In this document: positions 28,563-37,977 of the stretch, in pieces
Position numbering within the stretch: the stretch's first letter is position 1
Layout: each line of letters begins with the position of its first letter
Assembly (NCBI GenBank): GCA_012033335.1
Contig: JAAURB010000005.1
Coordinates: 1 to 64,000 of the forward strand
Direction of reading: 5' to 3'
Source: Oscillatoriales cyanobacterium RM2_1_1
Lineage (GTDB): Bacteria > Cyanobacteriota > Cyanobacteriia > Cyanobacteriales > Microcoleaceae
Length of the DNA: 64,000 nt
Made by a program: the position numbers and the translations under genes
The notes under the pieces: generated by a model
Databases searched by the model: none
Told to the model about the DNA's origin: nothing
What the model saw: the letters and a program-made list of their open reading frames with translations, nothing else

Positions 28563-29522
28563 ATGCCGTTTACCATTGATTCAGCTCGTAATATTTTCCC
28601 GAATACCCTGGCTGCTGATGCCGTTCCCGCTACTATTGCCCGGTTTAGCCAACTGAGCGCAGAGGATCAGCTAGCCCTCATCTGGTTTGCCTATTTAGAA
28701 ATGGGCAAGTCCATTACGATTGCAGCCCCCGGTGCAGCCAATATGCAGTTTGCTGAGAACACCATGAATGAGATCAAGGTCATGACTCCCCTGCAACAAA
28801 CCCAGGTGATGTGCGACCTAGCCAACCGATCAGACACTCCCATTGGCCGAACCTATGCCACTTGGTCTGCCAACATCAAATTGGGATTCTGGTATCAGCT
28901 CGGAGAATGGATGAATCAGGGCCTCGTAGCCCCCATTCCAGAAGGATATAAGCTCTCTGCCAATGCTTCAGCCGTCCTGCAATCCATTCGTGACTTGGAG
29001 CCTGGTCAACAAATCACCGTTCTTCGCAACTCTGTCGTTGATATGGGCTTCGACACCAGCAAACTCGGAACCTATACTCGGATCTCTGAGCCTGTTGAGC
29101 CTCCCCAAGAGATGGCCCAACGGACTCAGGTCACTATTGAAGGAGTGAATAACCCCACAATCCTGAGCTATATGAACAACCTCAATGCCAATGATTTTGA
29201 GGCATTGATTGAGTTATTTGCTCCAGATGGAGCTCTCCAACCCCCCTTCCGTCGTCCCATCATTGGTAAAGAGGCTATCCTGCGATTCTTCCGGGAAGAG
29301 TGCCAGAATCTCAAGTTGATTCCAGAGAAAGGTGTATCTGAACCCGCAGATGAGGGTTACACTCAAATCAAAGTCACCGGAAAAGTTCAGACCCCCTGGT
29401 TTGGTGCTGGAGTCGGGATGAATATTGCTTGGCGCTTCTTGCTCAACCCTGAGAGCAAGGTTTATTTTGTAGCCATTGACTTACTGGCTTCTCCCAAGGA
29501 ATTGCTCAATTTTGCTCGATAG
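28563..29522 (+). CDS. ocp: Orange carotenoid protein (OCP)
   Basis: Water-soluble ketocarotenoid-binding photoreceptor that quenches excess phycobilisome energy. The 319-residue protein has the N-terminal carotenoid domain (PFTIDSARNIFPNTL) and a C-terminal NTF2-like domain (NNPTILSYMNNLNANDFEAL). Tyr44, Trp110 and Arg155 are in place. The ketocarotenoid hydrogen-bond pair appears as Tyr203 and Trp290, two residues beyond the Synechocystis Tyr201 and Trp288. The complete two-domain form and the downstream FRP gene suggest the OCP1 type. The ATG at 28563 gives the conserved N-terminus; the longer frame from 28500 does not. Confidence 0.98.
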   Translation: MPFTIDSARNIFPNTLAADAVPATIARFSQLSAEDQLALIWFAYLEMGKSITIAAPGAANMQFAENTMNEIKVMTPLQQTQVMCDLANRSDTPIGRTYATWSANIKLGFWYQLGEWMNQGLVAPIPEGYKLSANASAVLQSIRDLEPGQQITVLRNSVVDMGFDTSKLGTYTRISEPVEPPQEMAQRTQVTIEGVNNPTILSYMNNLNANDFEALIELFAPDGALQPPFRRPIIGKEAILRFFREECQNLKLIPEKGVSEPADEGYTQIKVTGKVQTPWFGAGVGMNIAWRFLLNPESKVYFVAIDLLASPKELLNFAR

Positions 29523-29975
29523 GGAACGGGTCAGGGTTTTCTCAACGGGGAGTTGAGAAGTCGGATTTGTGACTGAAATTCGTGATTTAACAGATGGGGT
29601 GGCGCTTAAAACCATCATCTTTTCGTTAAAGGTTCAGTTCCTCCATTTAAGTCTCCGCGCTGCTGAACACCCTGGGCAAACCTTTTCTTAAGCCTAGCTT
29701 ACTAAAGCTCCCACTGGATAAACCTAAACCCACCTGGCAATCACCCCAGGTGGGTTTGTTGTTTAATTCCATCAGGGCTACTCGGCGATTGGGGTTTTTG
29801 AGAAACCTCGAGGATTAAACGTTAAAATTCTCTCATTTTTGTCATGGCTCTCTCTCAGACAGAGCCCCGGGGACTGGGGAGATGATTGTTCCAAGACTTG
29901 ACCTGAAGCACAATGACAGTAATAATAAGAAGTATTAATATTAATGATTGTGTAGTTTTTTAAGTTTTGAGTTTA
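29523..29975. other. Spacer between ocp and frp
   Basis: Contains a terminator-like hairpin at 29726-29757 and otherwise AT-rich sequence. No gene is visible. The spacer is long enough for an frp promoter of its own. Confidence 0.55.
29726..29764 (+). terminator. Rho-independent terminator-like hairpin after ocp
   Basis: AAACCCACCTGG pairs perfectly with CCAGGTGGGTTT over an 8-nt loop and is followed by GTTGTTT. It lies about 200 nt past the ocp stop and would separate ocp from frp. Confidence 0.65.
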
Positions 29976-30314
29976 ATGACAATGATGATGCAGGCTGGTG
30001 AGCTGATGTGGTCTGAGACAGAGCAACAAATTGCCAAAGTTGCTTTTGAAAAAGCCTATGAACGGGAAACCCAAACTCTGGTTCAGATGATTCGTGATAG
30101 TGCGGATCAGATTGCCGAGCTCAAAGATTTATGGAAATTGCATGACTTCCTCAGTGCCCGGAGACATGACATTGATGGCAAGTATGACTATGATTACTCA
30201 GAATTGATTTTTACGTTTGCTCAGTTAGTCAAACAAGGCTGGCTCAACCTCGAGGATTTGGAGGGCCTCGACAAGACTAAGATTACCAAAGTGGCCGCCC
30301 TAACCCGAATGTAA
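29976..30314 (+). CDS. frp: Fluorescence recovery protein (FRP)
   Basis: Small helical dimer that speeds return of activated red OCP to the orange form and releases it from the phycobilisome. The conserved core DLWKLHDFLSARRHDIDGKY contains the Trp, His, Asp and Arg residues that act at the OCP interface. SELIFTFAQLVKQGWL follows. At about 112 residues it has a normal length. The frame opens at TTG 29967; the first ATG is 29976, with further ATGs at 29982-29988, and no strong ribosome binding site decides between them. The next gene starts 33 nt downstream on the same strand. Confidence 0.95.
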   Translation: MTMMMQAGELMWSETEQQIAKVAFEKAYERETQTLVQMIRDSADQIAELKDLWKLHDFLSARRHDIDGKYDYDYSELIFTFAQLVKQGWLNLEDLEGLDKTKITKVAALTRM

Positions 30315-30347
30315 GGTCATCGGTCAGGTTATCTTAGGGCGATCCTA

Positions 30348-31136
30348 ATGTCTTTAATTTCTCCTGAATTGCCCAACGTCAGCTTGGTAGCATTCTATGG
30401 CCCCAAGCCTTTAGAATTATCTAACTTAATCCGGCAGTTGCAGCAACAGTTGCTCGAGCAATTTCCACAGCAGTTTCAGCCCTACCCTCTGGAGCAGATT
30501 CATGCCACCTTGATTGGCTGTGAAGGCTTCAAAATCCATTTAGGCATCGTCAGTCAATGGTTCCACAAGCACCGACATCAGGTCAAATTTATCGATCTAG
30601 CGGGGTTTTTAGACTATCTTTTTCACTCTCCTCAGTTTCCCTTTCTGGTAAAGATTGGGGGTTATTGGCCGGGTGAGAATTATAGCTTTCTCAGTCAGGG
30701 TCAGGGTTTATTTGAGCGATCGCTGCAAATCTCAAATAATATGGCGGTATTAATCGGCTGGCCCGTTCAAACTGGAATCGTTCAAACCCTGGATCAGTTT
30801 CGGCGGGAAGCCCAGGCTTATAACCTGTTGCACAAGTACCACAGTCAGCCTGACAGAGTTGACAATGACTGCTATCTCCGCCTGGGTTGGTTCACTCAAA
30901 AGCCAGCTCAAACTCCTAGGCTGGAACCGTTGGATTCAGGGATTCACCCAGGAGTTCACAGAATGCGCGAATACCTTGCCACCTCGCCACCGCTTTACTT
31001 GACCATTGATCGAACCGATCTTGCCTTTGTGGGCTACCAGGATTTTGCCCTTTCCCCCGAGACCACTCAAGTTATGAGTTTGGCAACGGCTACGGTAGAA
31101 CAGCTTGAGGCTCTGTATCCAAAAGTATCCAACTGA
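30348..31136 (+). CDS. Unknown protein, possibly 2H-phosphoesterase-like
   Basis: A 262-residue soluble protein that I do not recognise with confidence. One motif, QIHATLIGCEG, resembles the first H-x-T-x box of 2H phosphoesterases (RNA ligase/CPDase fold). The expected second H-x-T box is not clear; YLTIDRTDLAFVGYQD lies where one might expect it but lacks the histidine. There is no signal peptide or membrane segment. It begins 33 nt after frp on the same strand, so the two are probably co-transcribed and a link with photoprotection is conceivable. The function is inference only. Confidence 0.75.
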   Translation: MSLISPELPNVSLVAFYGPKPLELSNLIRQLQQQLLEQFPQQFQPYPLEQIHATLIGCEGFKIHLGIVSQWFHKHRHQVKFIDLAGFLDYLFHSPQFPFLVKIGGYWPGENYSFLSQGQGLFERSLQISNNMAVLIGWPVQTGIVQTLDQFRREAQAYNLLHKYHSQPDRVDNDCYLRLGWFTQKPAQTPRLEPLDSGIHPGVHRMREYLATSPPLYLTIDRTDLAFVGYQDFALSPETTQVMSLATATVEQLEALYPKVSN

Positions 31137-31256
31137 GCCCATCTGAGCTAAAGTAGAATTTTCTTAGACTTTGCAACGTTTTCAAGTTAACGTTGCTCGA
31201 GTTAAAGTTCTGGAACTAATTTTCTAAAATCAACTAAAACCAACCTTTTAAAACCT

Positions 31257-32115
31257 GTGTCGATTAACCAAAACACCTTAAAAATTGGCAATCTCGAATG
31301 GTTCTACCGGGAATTAAATCCGGGTGAAACGGACAAGCTGCCAATTCTCCTGCTCCATGGACTGATTTCCCAAAGCTACAGTTGGGAGTTGATCATGCAA
31401 AAGCTAACTGAACAGGGTTACTGGGCGATCGCCCCGGACTGGATCGGGTCAGGGCTTTCGAGCAAACCAGACAAGCGGGACTTCAGTTATACCCCCGATG
31501 GGTTTATTCAGGCATTGGCAGAACTGCTAGCCGCATTAGAACTCACCAAATTTCATCTGGTTGTCCAGGGATTTTTAGGCTCCGTGGGCTTACAATATGC
31601 CCTGCGAAATCCTGAAAAAATTGATCGATTAGTCATTCTCAATGCTCCCCTATCCCTGAAGCAAAGCTCCCCTGGAAGCTCAAACAGTTGGGATTACCTT
31701 TAGTCGGGGATATGATGGTTCAAGATCCGCTCCTAGTAGATCGGGCTCTAGAAGGCGGCAGTGGCTACGTGATTGAAGACAAAGACCTTGATGTTTACCG
31801 TCGTCCTTTTTGAAGGCTTCTGCCACCGGGCGATCGCTGATGGCAACCATCAAAAACTTGCAGCTACAATCAGCCATGACAGAAATTTCTGAAGGATTTA
31901 AAACCTGGGAACATCCCACGCAAATCATTTGGGGCTTGACCGATCCCTGGCTAGACTTTGAAGCCGTACAACAAGTCACTCAACCTGTTAGAAATCTGGA
32001 ACTTGTCAAGCTGGACAAAGCCGGACATTATCCCCAGGATCATTGGGCTAAAGAAATTAGTGAATCCATTTCCTTCTTTTTCGAAAACGCCTGGTTTAAA
32101 CAACAGATAGTTTGA
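31257..32115 (+). CDS. Alpha/beta hydrolase, two apparent frameshifts
   Basis: Alpha/beta-hydrolase fold protein. The N-terminal half has LPILLLHGLISQSYSWELIM (oxyanion region), WAIAPDWIGSGLSSKPD and HLVVQGFLGSVGLQYALRNP. The usual nucleophile elbow G-x-S-x-G reads GFLGS here, so the serine nucleophile is not obvious. The C-terminal half (WGLTDPWLDF, KLDKAGHYPQDHW) supplies the acid and histidine. The frame breaks at about 31668-31672 (one C missing) and again at the T run 31807-31811 (one T missing). Correcting both gives one protein of about 286 residues. The GTG start at 31257 is the only early one. Confidence 0.8.
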
Positions 32116-32117
32116 AT

Positions 32118-32215
32118 GATCAGGTAGGAAGGGGTCTGGGACAAAGCCCCAGCAAAGAACCAGCGCCCCCTTCATCCCCTACCTGTATCTGCCAATTAAT
32201 TGTGCCTAGCCCCTG
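32118..32215. repeat. Family-A palindromic repeat, copy 4 (diverged)
   Basis: Keeps GGAAGGGGTCTGGG, GCGCCCCCTTCATCCCC and AATTAATTGTGCCTAG, but the TAAGTAG left end has decayed. Confidence 0.65.
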
Positions 32216-32224
32216 ACAAACTAG

Positions 32225-32413
32225 CTATGGTTGAAAGGATTCATACAACCGTGAACCTCCATTCCCTGTTTTCGGTGGACGACAACGAGAACTATAGAAT
32301 TTTGGAGTTGACTTGATGCATGTATTTTGTGGGTTTTGAGGTACATTAAAATAGCCATTAATGGATGCAGAAACAATCATAAATACAGCTAAATATCCTT
32401 TGAAGTAAGCCAT
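32225..32413 (-). CDS. Candidate small secreted or membrane protein (62 aa)
   Basis: The frame starts MAYFKGYLAVFMIVSASING, a signal-peptide-like hydrophobic N-terminus, with AGGGGAGAT placed as a good ribosome binding site. The remainder (PQNPQNTCIKSTPKFYSSRC) contains two cysteines and matches nothing I recognise. The binding site and signal argue for a gene; the length and lack of a known family argue for caution. Confidence 0.35.
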   Translation of the reverse strand: MAYFKGYLAVFMIVSASINGYFNVPQNPQNTCIKSTPKFYSSRCRPPKTGNGGSRLYESFQP

Positions 32414-32832
32414 ATTAATCTCCCCTAAATCTACAATTAATTCAGGGAAATGATCCGGATTTATGATTTCAGACTTGAAGCTCAGATCCGAATCTCAGAC
32501 TTTGATTTAAAATCTGAAGGCTGGCAAGAATAGGAAGCTCCCAATCATAAAAATCCGTGGCAAGTTTTCCGTTGGCTGACCTACAGACTGCTCGAGTTTG
32601 GGTTGAGAGCTGGGATCGAGGCCCGTTATAGCTTGCTTCCTACAGCCCAAGCTGCCTGAAAGGTAGGAATCCAAACCCACCCTAGATTCATGCTCCGGCT
32701 TTGCCGTACCCATCACTAACTCATCTATTGCGTTTATTGCGTTGTGAATTTTCCTAGTGAGTTCAGTTTGCCTGCGCCCCCTGATATCCTTTTCTCAAAT
32801 CCCCTCTGACCAAACCTTAATCGTGGCTAACC

Positions 32833-34164
32833 ATGGCAACCTCTAACCTGCAACAGTCTACTTTACCCCCGGGAAATCCGGGCTTACCCTTGATCGGGGA
32901 AACCATTAGTTTTCTGACTGATCCCGAATTCACTGCCAAGCGTCAAGCCAGGTACGGAGATATTTTTAGAACCCATATTTTCGGCCAACCCACCGTAATC
33001 GTCAGTGGGGCCGAGGCTAACCGATTTCTCCTGAGCAATGAAAACCGGTTTTTTACCGCGACCTGGCCTAAAAGTACCCGGGTTTTGTTGGGGCCAGGTT
33101 CCCTGTCGATGCAAGGGGGAGAAATCCATCGTTCCCGGCGTAAGCTCTTGGCCCAAGCCTTTGCCCCCAGGGCTCTGGCTAGCTATGTCAGCACCATGGC
33201 CGTAACCACCCGTCAGTACTTGCAACACTGGGAACAACTCAGTCAGTTTGCCTGGTATCCCGAACTGAGGAACTATACCTTTGATGTGGCCTGTCAACTT
33301 TTGGTGGGTCAGGACGGAGGTGCAGCCACACCCCTGGGAGAATGGTTTGAATCCTGGTGTGAGGGTTTATTTACGATTCCCCTGCGGATTCCAGGCACGA
33401 AATTTAATCGCGCCGTAGCCTGCCGCAAAAAACTATTAAAGGAAATTGAACAGATCATTTGTCAACGTCAGTCCCAACCCCCATCCAACGCTGATGCCCT
33501 CGGCCTATTGCTCCAGGCCAGGGACGATGACGGTGAGGCCCTAGGTCTGGAAGAACTCAAGGATCAAATTCTGACGTTGCTGTTTGCTGGCCATGAAACC
33601 CTAACCTCGGCGATCGCCTCTTTTTGCCTGCTGATGGCCCAACATCCTGAGGTGCTGGCCAATGTTCGAGCCGAGCAACAGCAAATTCCCCTGGAGGAGC
33701 CCCTGACCTTGGAGCAACTCAAACCCATGACCTATCTGGATCAGGTCTTACAGGAGGTGCTGCGGACTGTGCCCCCGGTGGGAGGTGGGTTTCGTCAGGT
33801 AATTCAAGCCTGTGAATTTGCGGGCTATCAGATTCCTGTGGGCTGGTCGGTGCTCTATCAGGTGGGCAGAACCCATAACGACCCTAACCTCTATTCCCAT
33901 CCGAACCTTTTCAATCCTGGCCGGTTTGATCCGGAGGGCAACGAAGCGACGACTTTTGGTTATATTCCCTTTGGTGGGGGAGTTCGAGAGTGCCTAGGAA
34001 AAGAATTTGCCCGACTGGAGATGAAATTATTTGCGGCGTTGCTGACCCGGCAGGATCATTGGGAGTTGGTGCCTGACCAAAATCTAGAGCTAATCATGAC
34101 TCCAACACCCCACCCTCGGGATGGCTTGCGCGTTTACTTCCATCCTTGGGATGGTTCACGTTAG
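32833..34164 (+). CDS. Cytochrome P450, CYP120-like
   Basis: Heme monooxygenase closest to CYP120, the cyanobacterial family known from Synechocystis to bind retinoic acid. Visible are the N-terminal LPPGNPGLPLIGETISFLTD, the I-helix LLFAGHETLTSAI, the E-x-x-R motif in QEVLRTVPPVGGGFR, and the heme-binding FGGGVRECLGKEFAR with its cysteine ligand. At 443 residues it is normal. It lacks a membrane anchor and is probably soluble or peripheral. Retinoids or apocarotenoids are plausible substrates, known for the family and not shown here. The following TpsB gene starts about 50 bp after its stop if the GTG at 34215 is used. Confidence 0.93.
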   Translation: MATSNLQQSTLPPGNPGLPLIGETISFLTDPEFTAKRQARYGDIFRTHIFGQPTVIVSGAEANRFLLSNENRFFTATWPKSTRVLLGPGSLSMQGGEIHRSRRKLLAQAFAPRALASYVSTMAVTTRQYLQHWEQLSQFAWYPELRNYTFDVACQLLVGQDGGAATPLGEWFESWCEGLFTIPLRIPGTKFNRAVACRKKLLKEIEQIICQRQSQPPSNADALGLLLQARDDDGEALGLEELKDQILTLLFAGHETLTSAIASFCLLMAQHPEVLANVRAEQQQIPLEEPLTLEQLKPMTYLDQVLQEVLRTVPPVGGGFRQVIQACEFAGYQIPVGWSVLYQVGRTHNDPNLYSHPNLFNPGRFDPEGNEATTFGYIPFGGGVRECLGKEFARLEMKLFAALLTRQDHWELVPDQNLELIMTPTPHPRDGLRVYFHPWDGSR

Positions 34165-34214
34165 GGTTATACTTCTGGTTAAGCTCTGTCTGGTGTCAGT
34201 TGAGGGAACGATCT

Positions 34215-36536
34215 GTGAGGAGTCAGCAAGAAACAAACCAGGCGATTCTGCAGAGGGTGAATCTGCTGGAATGGCTTTGTAGATCCGGGCTGCGGAGTTC
34301 AGTCCTATTGGCTTTAGGTTCCTTGAGTTTAGCTCCGGTAGCAACGGCTCAATCCCAGGTGTCGAGTTCCCAGGGAACTTCTGAACCGACTTCAATTTCA
34401 AACGTGGAGACTGCAAAAATCAAGACCTCAGAATTGGAGACCTCAGAATTAGTGGTTCCAGAAGTCAAGACCTCAATAGTCGAGGTTTCAAAAGCAGCCA
34501 TTCCGAAATTAGCAATCCCAGACGTAAACCCTGCAAAATTTCAGGTTCCAGGAGAGGGTGCAAAAATCAAGACCTTAGAATTAGAAGTTCCAGAATTAGA
34601 AGTTCTAGAAATCAAGACCTCAGAATCGGCAATTCCAGCAGTAAATCCCTCAAAATTAGAGATCTCAACAGTCAAGGTTTCAACATCAGAAACTCCCACT
34701 GAGGTTGTTTCAGGCAGCTTAACCAAACCTGAATCCAAACTCAAATCTCAATCGATGGCTGAATCTCTTGAGGTGCAGCCCGCAACGGCTATCAGTTTGA
34801 CCGAAGATCGGTCTGAATGCAGACTCATCCTCTGCACTCTCCTAGCCCAGAATTCTCCCCCTGTCCCGGTGGCTCCTCCGATCCTTCCTCCGGGCACCGT
34901 GAATCCCCAACCCGATCCAAACCGCGATCGCTTCATTCCCATACCCCGACCCACTCAACCGCCGCCCCCCTCAGAACCCGATCTAATCCCTGAACCCCCT
35001 GAATCCGCTCCCCCGACCACTGACGACTCACAAACCCCAATTCCGGTACAAACCGTTGAGGTCAAGGGCAGCAGCATTCTCACCCCCGCCGAGATTCAGA
35101 CTTTAGTTGAGCCCGTAGAAGGCCGTTCAGTCACCCTCCAGCAACTTCAGGATGTGGCTGATAAAATTACAGAATTCTATCTAGAGCGGGGGTTTATCAC
35201 CTCCAGGGCGATCATACCGGAGCAGACGATTACCGATGGTACGGTAGAAATCCAGGTCATTGAAGGCAGCCTGGAGGAAATTCGGGTAGAAGGGACTCAA
35301 CGGCTCAACCCTAACTATGTCCGAGACCGGGTACAGCTTGGGGTGGACAAACCTTTAAGCACGGCTCGGTTGGAAGATCAACTGCGGTTGCTGCGGCTTG
35401 ACCCTTTATTTGACAATGTGGAAGCCAGTCTGCGGGCCGGAACCCAGGAAGGCCAGAGCATTTTGGTGGTGTGGGTTATGGAGGCAGATGCCTTTCGAGT
35501 CGGCTTTAGCATTGATAATTATTCTCCCCCCAGCATTGGCTCAGAACGACTGGGGATCAATCTCCAACATACTAACCTGACGGGGAATGGGGATATTTTT
35601 TATATCGCCTACAATACTACTCGCCTGATCGGCGATGGGGAATCAGACGTGGTGGATTTTTTCTATAGTATCCCGATCAATCCCATGAACGGTCGGATTC
35701 AGGTGAGAATTCCCCCCTATCGCAATCGGATTATCGAAGAGGCCATTGATCCCTTCAATGTTGAAGGGTCATCCCAGCGCTACGAAATCAGCTATCGTCA
35801 ACCCCTGATCCGCAGCCCCCGAGAGGAATTTGCCCTGTCTATTGGATTTGCCTATCAGCAAAGTCAGATATTTGTGGATGAAGCCGGAACTAGAATTTCC
35901 CCCGGGTCAGATGATGATGGGATTACCCGTACCAGTGTGTTTCAGTTTGGTCAGGATTATCTGCGGCGCGATCGCGATGGAGCCTGGGCGTTGCGATCGC
36001 AGATCAGCCTGGGCACCGGGTTGTTTGATGGAACCAATACAGCCCTGAAACCCAATGCTAGCTTTTTGAGTTGGTTGGGTCAGGTGCAGCGGGTACAACG
36101 GCTCGGGGATGACAATTTGTTAATTCTCCAGGGAGACATTCAGCTCTCCGCCGATCCCCTGTTTCCCTCCCAGCAATTTGTCCTTGGGGGAGGCTTATCC
36201 CTGCGGGGCTATCGGCAAAATATCCGGGCTGGGGACAATGGCTTTCGCGTCTCCATCGAAGACCGAATTATCCTGATGCGGGATCAAGACGAGCAACCCA
36301 AACTCCAACTGGCTCCGTTTCTGGATTTAGGGGCAGTCTGGAATCAGGGAGACAACCCCAATCAACTGGTGGGTCAGACTTTTCTGGCGGGAGTTGGCTT
36401 AGGGGTATTGTGGGAACCGGTTGAAAATTTGATCATTCGGCTGGATTATGGCTATCCCCTGGTGGATCTCGATGATCGGGGAAATAATATCCAGGACGAG
36501 GGCCTGTACTTTAGTATTAACTTTTTTGCCTTCTAG
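34215..36536 (+). CDS. TpsB/ShlB-FhaC family outer membrane transporter with repetitive linker
   Basis: Two-partner-secretion type transporter of the Omp85 superfamily. A signal peptide (LRSSVLLALGSLSLAPVATA) is followed by a linker of about 130 residues built from repeats such as IKTSELETSELVVPEVKTS and AIPAVNPSK. A proline-rich stretch comes next. The POTRA region starts VQTVEVKGSSILTPAEIQTL, and the barrel has the L6 motif LRGY in GGLSLRGYRQN. The frame is open from TTG 34146, but GTG 34215 has GAGGG 8 nt upstream and gives a better N-terminus, so I chose it. No TpsA substrate gene is adjacent. Its barrel could also serve general export. Confidence 0.9.
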   Translation: MRSQQETNQAILQRVNLLEWLCRSGLRSSVLLALGSLSLAPVATAQSQVSSSQGTSEPTSISNVETAKIKTSELETSELVVPEVKTSIVEVSKAAIPKLAIPDVNPAKFQVPGEGAKIKTLELEVPELEVLEIKTSESAIPAVNPSKLEISTVKVSTSETPTEVVSGSLTKPESKLKSQSMAESLEVQPATAISLTEDRSECRLILCTLLAQNSPPVPVAPPILPPGTVNPQPDPNRDRFIPIPRPTQPPPPSEPDLIPEPPESAPPTTDDSQTPIPVQTVEVKGSSILTPAEIQTLVEPVEGRSVTLQQLQDVADKITEFYLERGFITSRAIIPEQTITDGTVEIQVIEGSLEEIRVEGTQRLNPNYVRDRVQLGVDKPLSTARLEDQLRLLRLDPLFDNVEASLRAGTQEGQSILVVWVMEADAFRVGFSIDNYSPPSIGSERLGINLQHTNLTGNGDIFYIAYNTTRLIGDGESDVVDFFYSIPINPMNGRIQVRIPPYRNRIIEEAIDPFNVEGSSQRYEISYRQPLIRSPREEFALSIGFAYQQSQIFVDEAGTRISPGSDDDGITRTSVFQFGQDYLRRDRDGAWALRSQISLGTGLFDGTNTALKPNASFLSWLGQVQRVQRLGDDNLLILQGDIQLSADPLFPSQQFVLGGGLSLRGYRQNIRAGDNGFRVSIEDRIILMRDQDEQPKLQLAPFLDLGAVWNQGDNPNQLVGQTFLAGVGLGVLWEPVENLIIRLDYGYPLVDLDDRGNNIQDEGLYFSINFFAF

Positions 36537-36565
36537 ATGCCTTCTAGAGACCTTTTAAATACCTA

Positions 36566-37921
36566 TCAAAGGGCAGCCTCGTATAACCGCTGAACTAGGG
36601 CAAGAATGCGATCGCCATAGCGCAAATCCTCCGACCAGCGTCCCCCCAGTTGCAACACTGAGGGGGCGATTCCCCGCTCCACATAGCTAAACCGGGGATC
36701 AACAATCTCTTGCAGGATGGGTTCAGTGCTGCCATAGGCTTTGAGTCGCTGAATATGGGCCCGAACCCCAGTTTTGGGGTCAGGGAATCTGGCAGTTCCC
36801 GATTCCACACGGGCTGCTCCCAGCCCCGCAAAGTTATTCTGGGCGGCTTGGGTTTCCCGGTCAAACCGGAGAAACTCGGTCTCCAGGCACATCTGACAAA
36901 AAGCCAGATCATGGTTAACGGTTTCAATGCCAGCTTCCTGCACGTACAACCTGGCAATCTCCGGAAACTGGGTCAGTCCCGCTGGGTTTTCAGACTTGAG
37001 AAATAGCACCAGTTGAGCCTCTGAGACCCGACCCTGGCCCATAATTTGATCCATCTGGTCAAACAAGGGACGAGAAACCGAGCGCAAAATCACTGTCCGA
37101 GTCGGATTATCCCAACTGATAGACACCCCAAAATTTCTCAAGTCAACCGCCCGAACATAGACAATATTGCGATAGCGAATCCGCCGGAGTTGTACCTGTT
37201 GCACCCCATCAACCCCAGCTTTGTCCACCAGGTCAGCCGGAATGTAGGAATTGCCATTGACCAGAATGCCCAAACGACCGTAGTCTCGATTATTGATTTT
37301 GACTCCAATGGATTCATACACTTGAGTGCCAGGGGGTAAAGCCGGAGCAGGATTAATGTGGTCGCTCCCCAGCCAAACAATGATGCCATCCCCCAGACCC
37401 TTCGCAATTTCTCGGTAGCGGGTTTGCAGCAAGGCCCGATCCTGGGGATTGGTCAAATAGCCAACTTCTATATAAAGGGACGGAATCGTCACCCACCGAC
37501 AAAACGCCAGATTTCCCAATCCTGATTCTGTATCTGGTTTTACCCCTCGGCTGGGAAATTGGGGCACCTGTCGCAGTAGCAACCGCAAAACCAGTTCCCC
37601 ATCGGCTCGCCGTTGACTATTATTCGCAATGTAGAAGACTGTCACTCCCCGAACTGAAGGATTGGGGGAGCCTCCGGTATGGAGCTCTACGGCCACATCC
37701 CCCGGACGACCATAGTAATTAATCCAGTCAATCGTTTGAATCAGGCTAAAGGTATCCGGGATAGAATAAGCTGTATGGCCCCTAGAGCGCAACTCAACCG
37801 CCAACCACTCCCGAATTTGGATCATCACCTGGGCTTCTGTGGTGCCTCCAGCGGTGATCCCTGGATCTCGGATGCCATTTTCAAAGCCTCCATGTCCGGC
37901 GGAGAGGAAAATTCGTCCCAT
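36566..37921 (-). CDS. N-acetylmuramoyl-L-alanine amidase with C-terminal glucosaminidase-like region
   Basis: Residues 1 to about 190 are an Amidase_3 zinc domain that cleaves the peptide from the glycan of peptidoglycan. Probable zinc ligands lie in FLSAGHGGFENG, TTEAQVMIQI and VAVELHTGGSP, with the catalytic glutamate in IEVGYLTNPQD. A middle part (GVKINNRDYGRLGILVNG, NFGVSISWDN) resembles the copper amine oxidase-like stalk domain. The C-terminal approximately 130 residues (FCQMCLETEFLRF, NNFAGLGAARVESG, GVRAHIQRLKAYG) resemble glucosaminidase-type lytic domains. Two lytic activities may therefore be joined. There is no signal peptide, so export is unexplained. The gene converges with the TpsB gene. 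Confidence 0.9.
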   Translation of the reverse strand: MGRIFLSAGHGGFENGIRDPGITAGGTTEAQVMIQIREWLAVELRSRGHTAYSIPDTFSLIQTIDWINYYGRPGDVAVELHTGGSPNPSVRGVTVFYIANNSQRRADGELVLRLLLRQVPQFPSRGVKPDTESGLGNLAFCRWVTIPSLYIEVGYLTNPQDRALLQTRYREIAKGLGDGIIVWLGSDHINPAPALPPGTQVYESIGVKINNRDYGRLGILVNGNSYIPADLVDKAGVDGVQQVQLRRIRYRNIVYVRAVDLRNFGVSISWDNPTRTVILRSVSRPLFDQMDQIMGQGRVSEAQLVLFLKSENPAGLTQFPEIARLYVQEAGIETVNHDLAFCQMCLETEFLRFDRETQAAQNNFAGLGAARVESGTARFPDPKTGVRAHIQRLKAYGSTEPILQEIVDPRFSYVERGIAPSVLQLGGRWSEDLRYGDRILALVQRLYEAAL

Positions 37922-37977
37922 GCTTTCGTCCTAGAAATGGTCTGATTGAACAGTCTGAATCTAACAATCTGAATCTA

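Larger units (their letters stand above)
32116..32832. other. Non-coding region upstream of the P450 gene
   Basis: Holds a diverged family-A repeat (32118-32215) and one weak minus-strand small gene candidate (32225-32413). The remainder is featureless. Confidence 0.5.
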
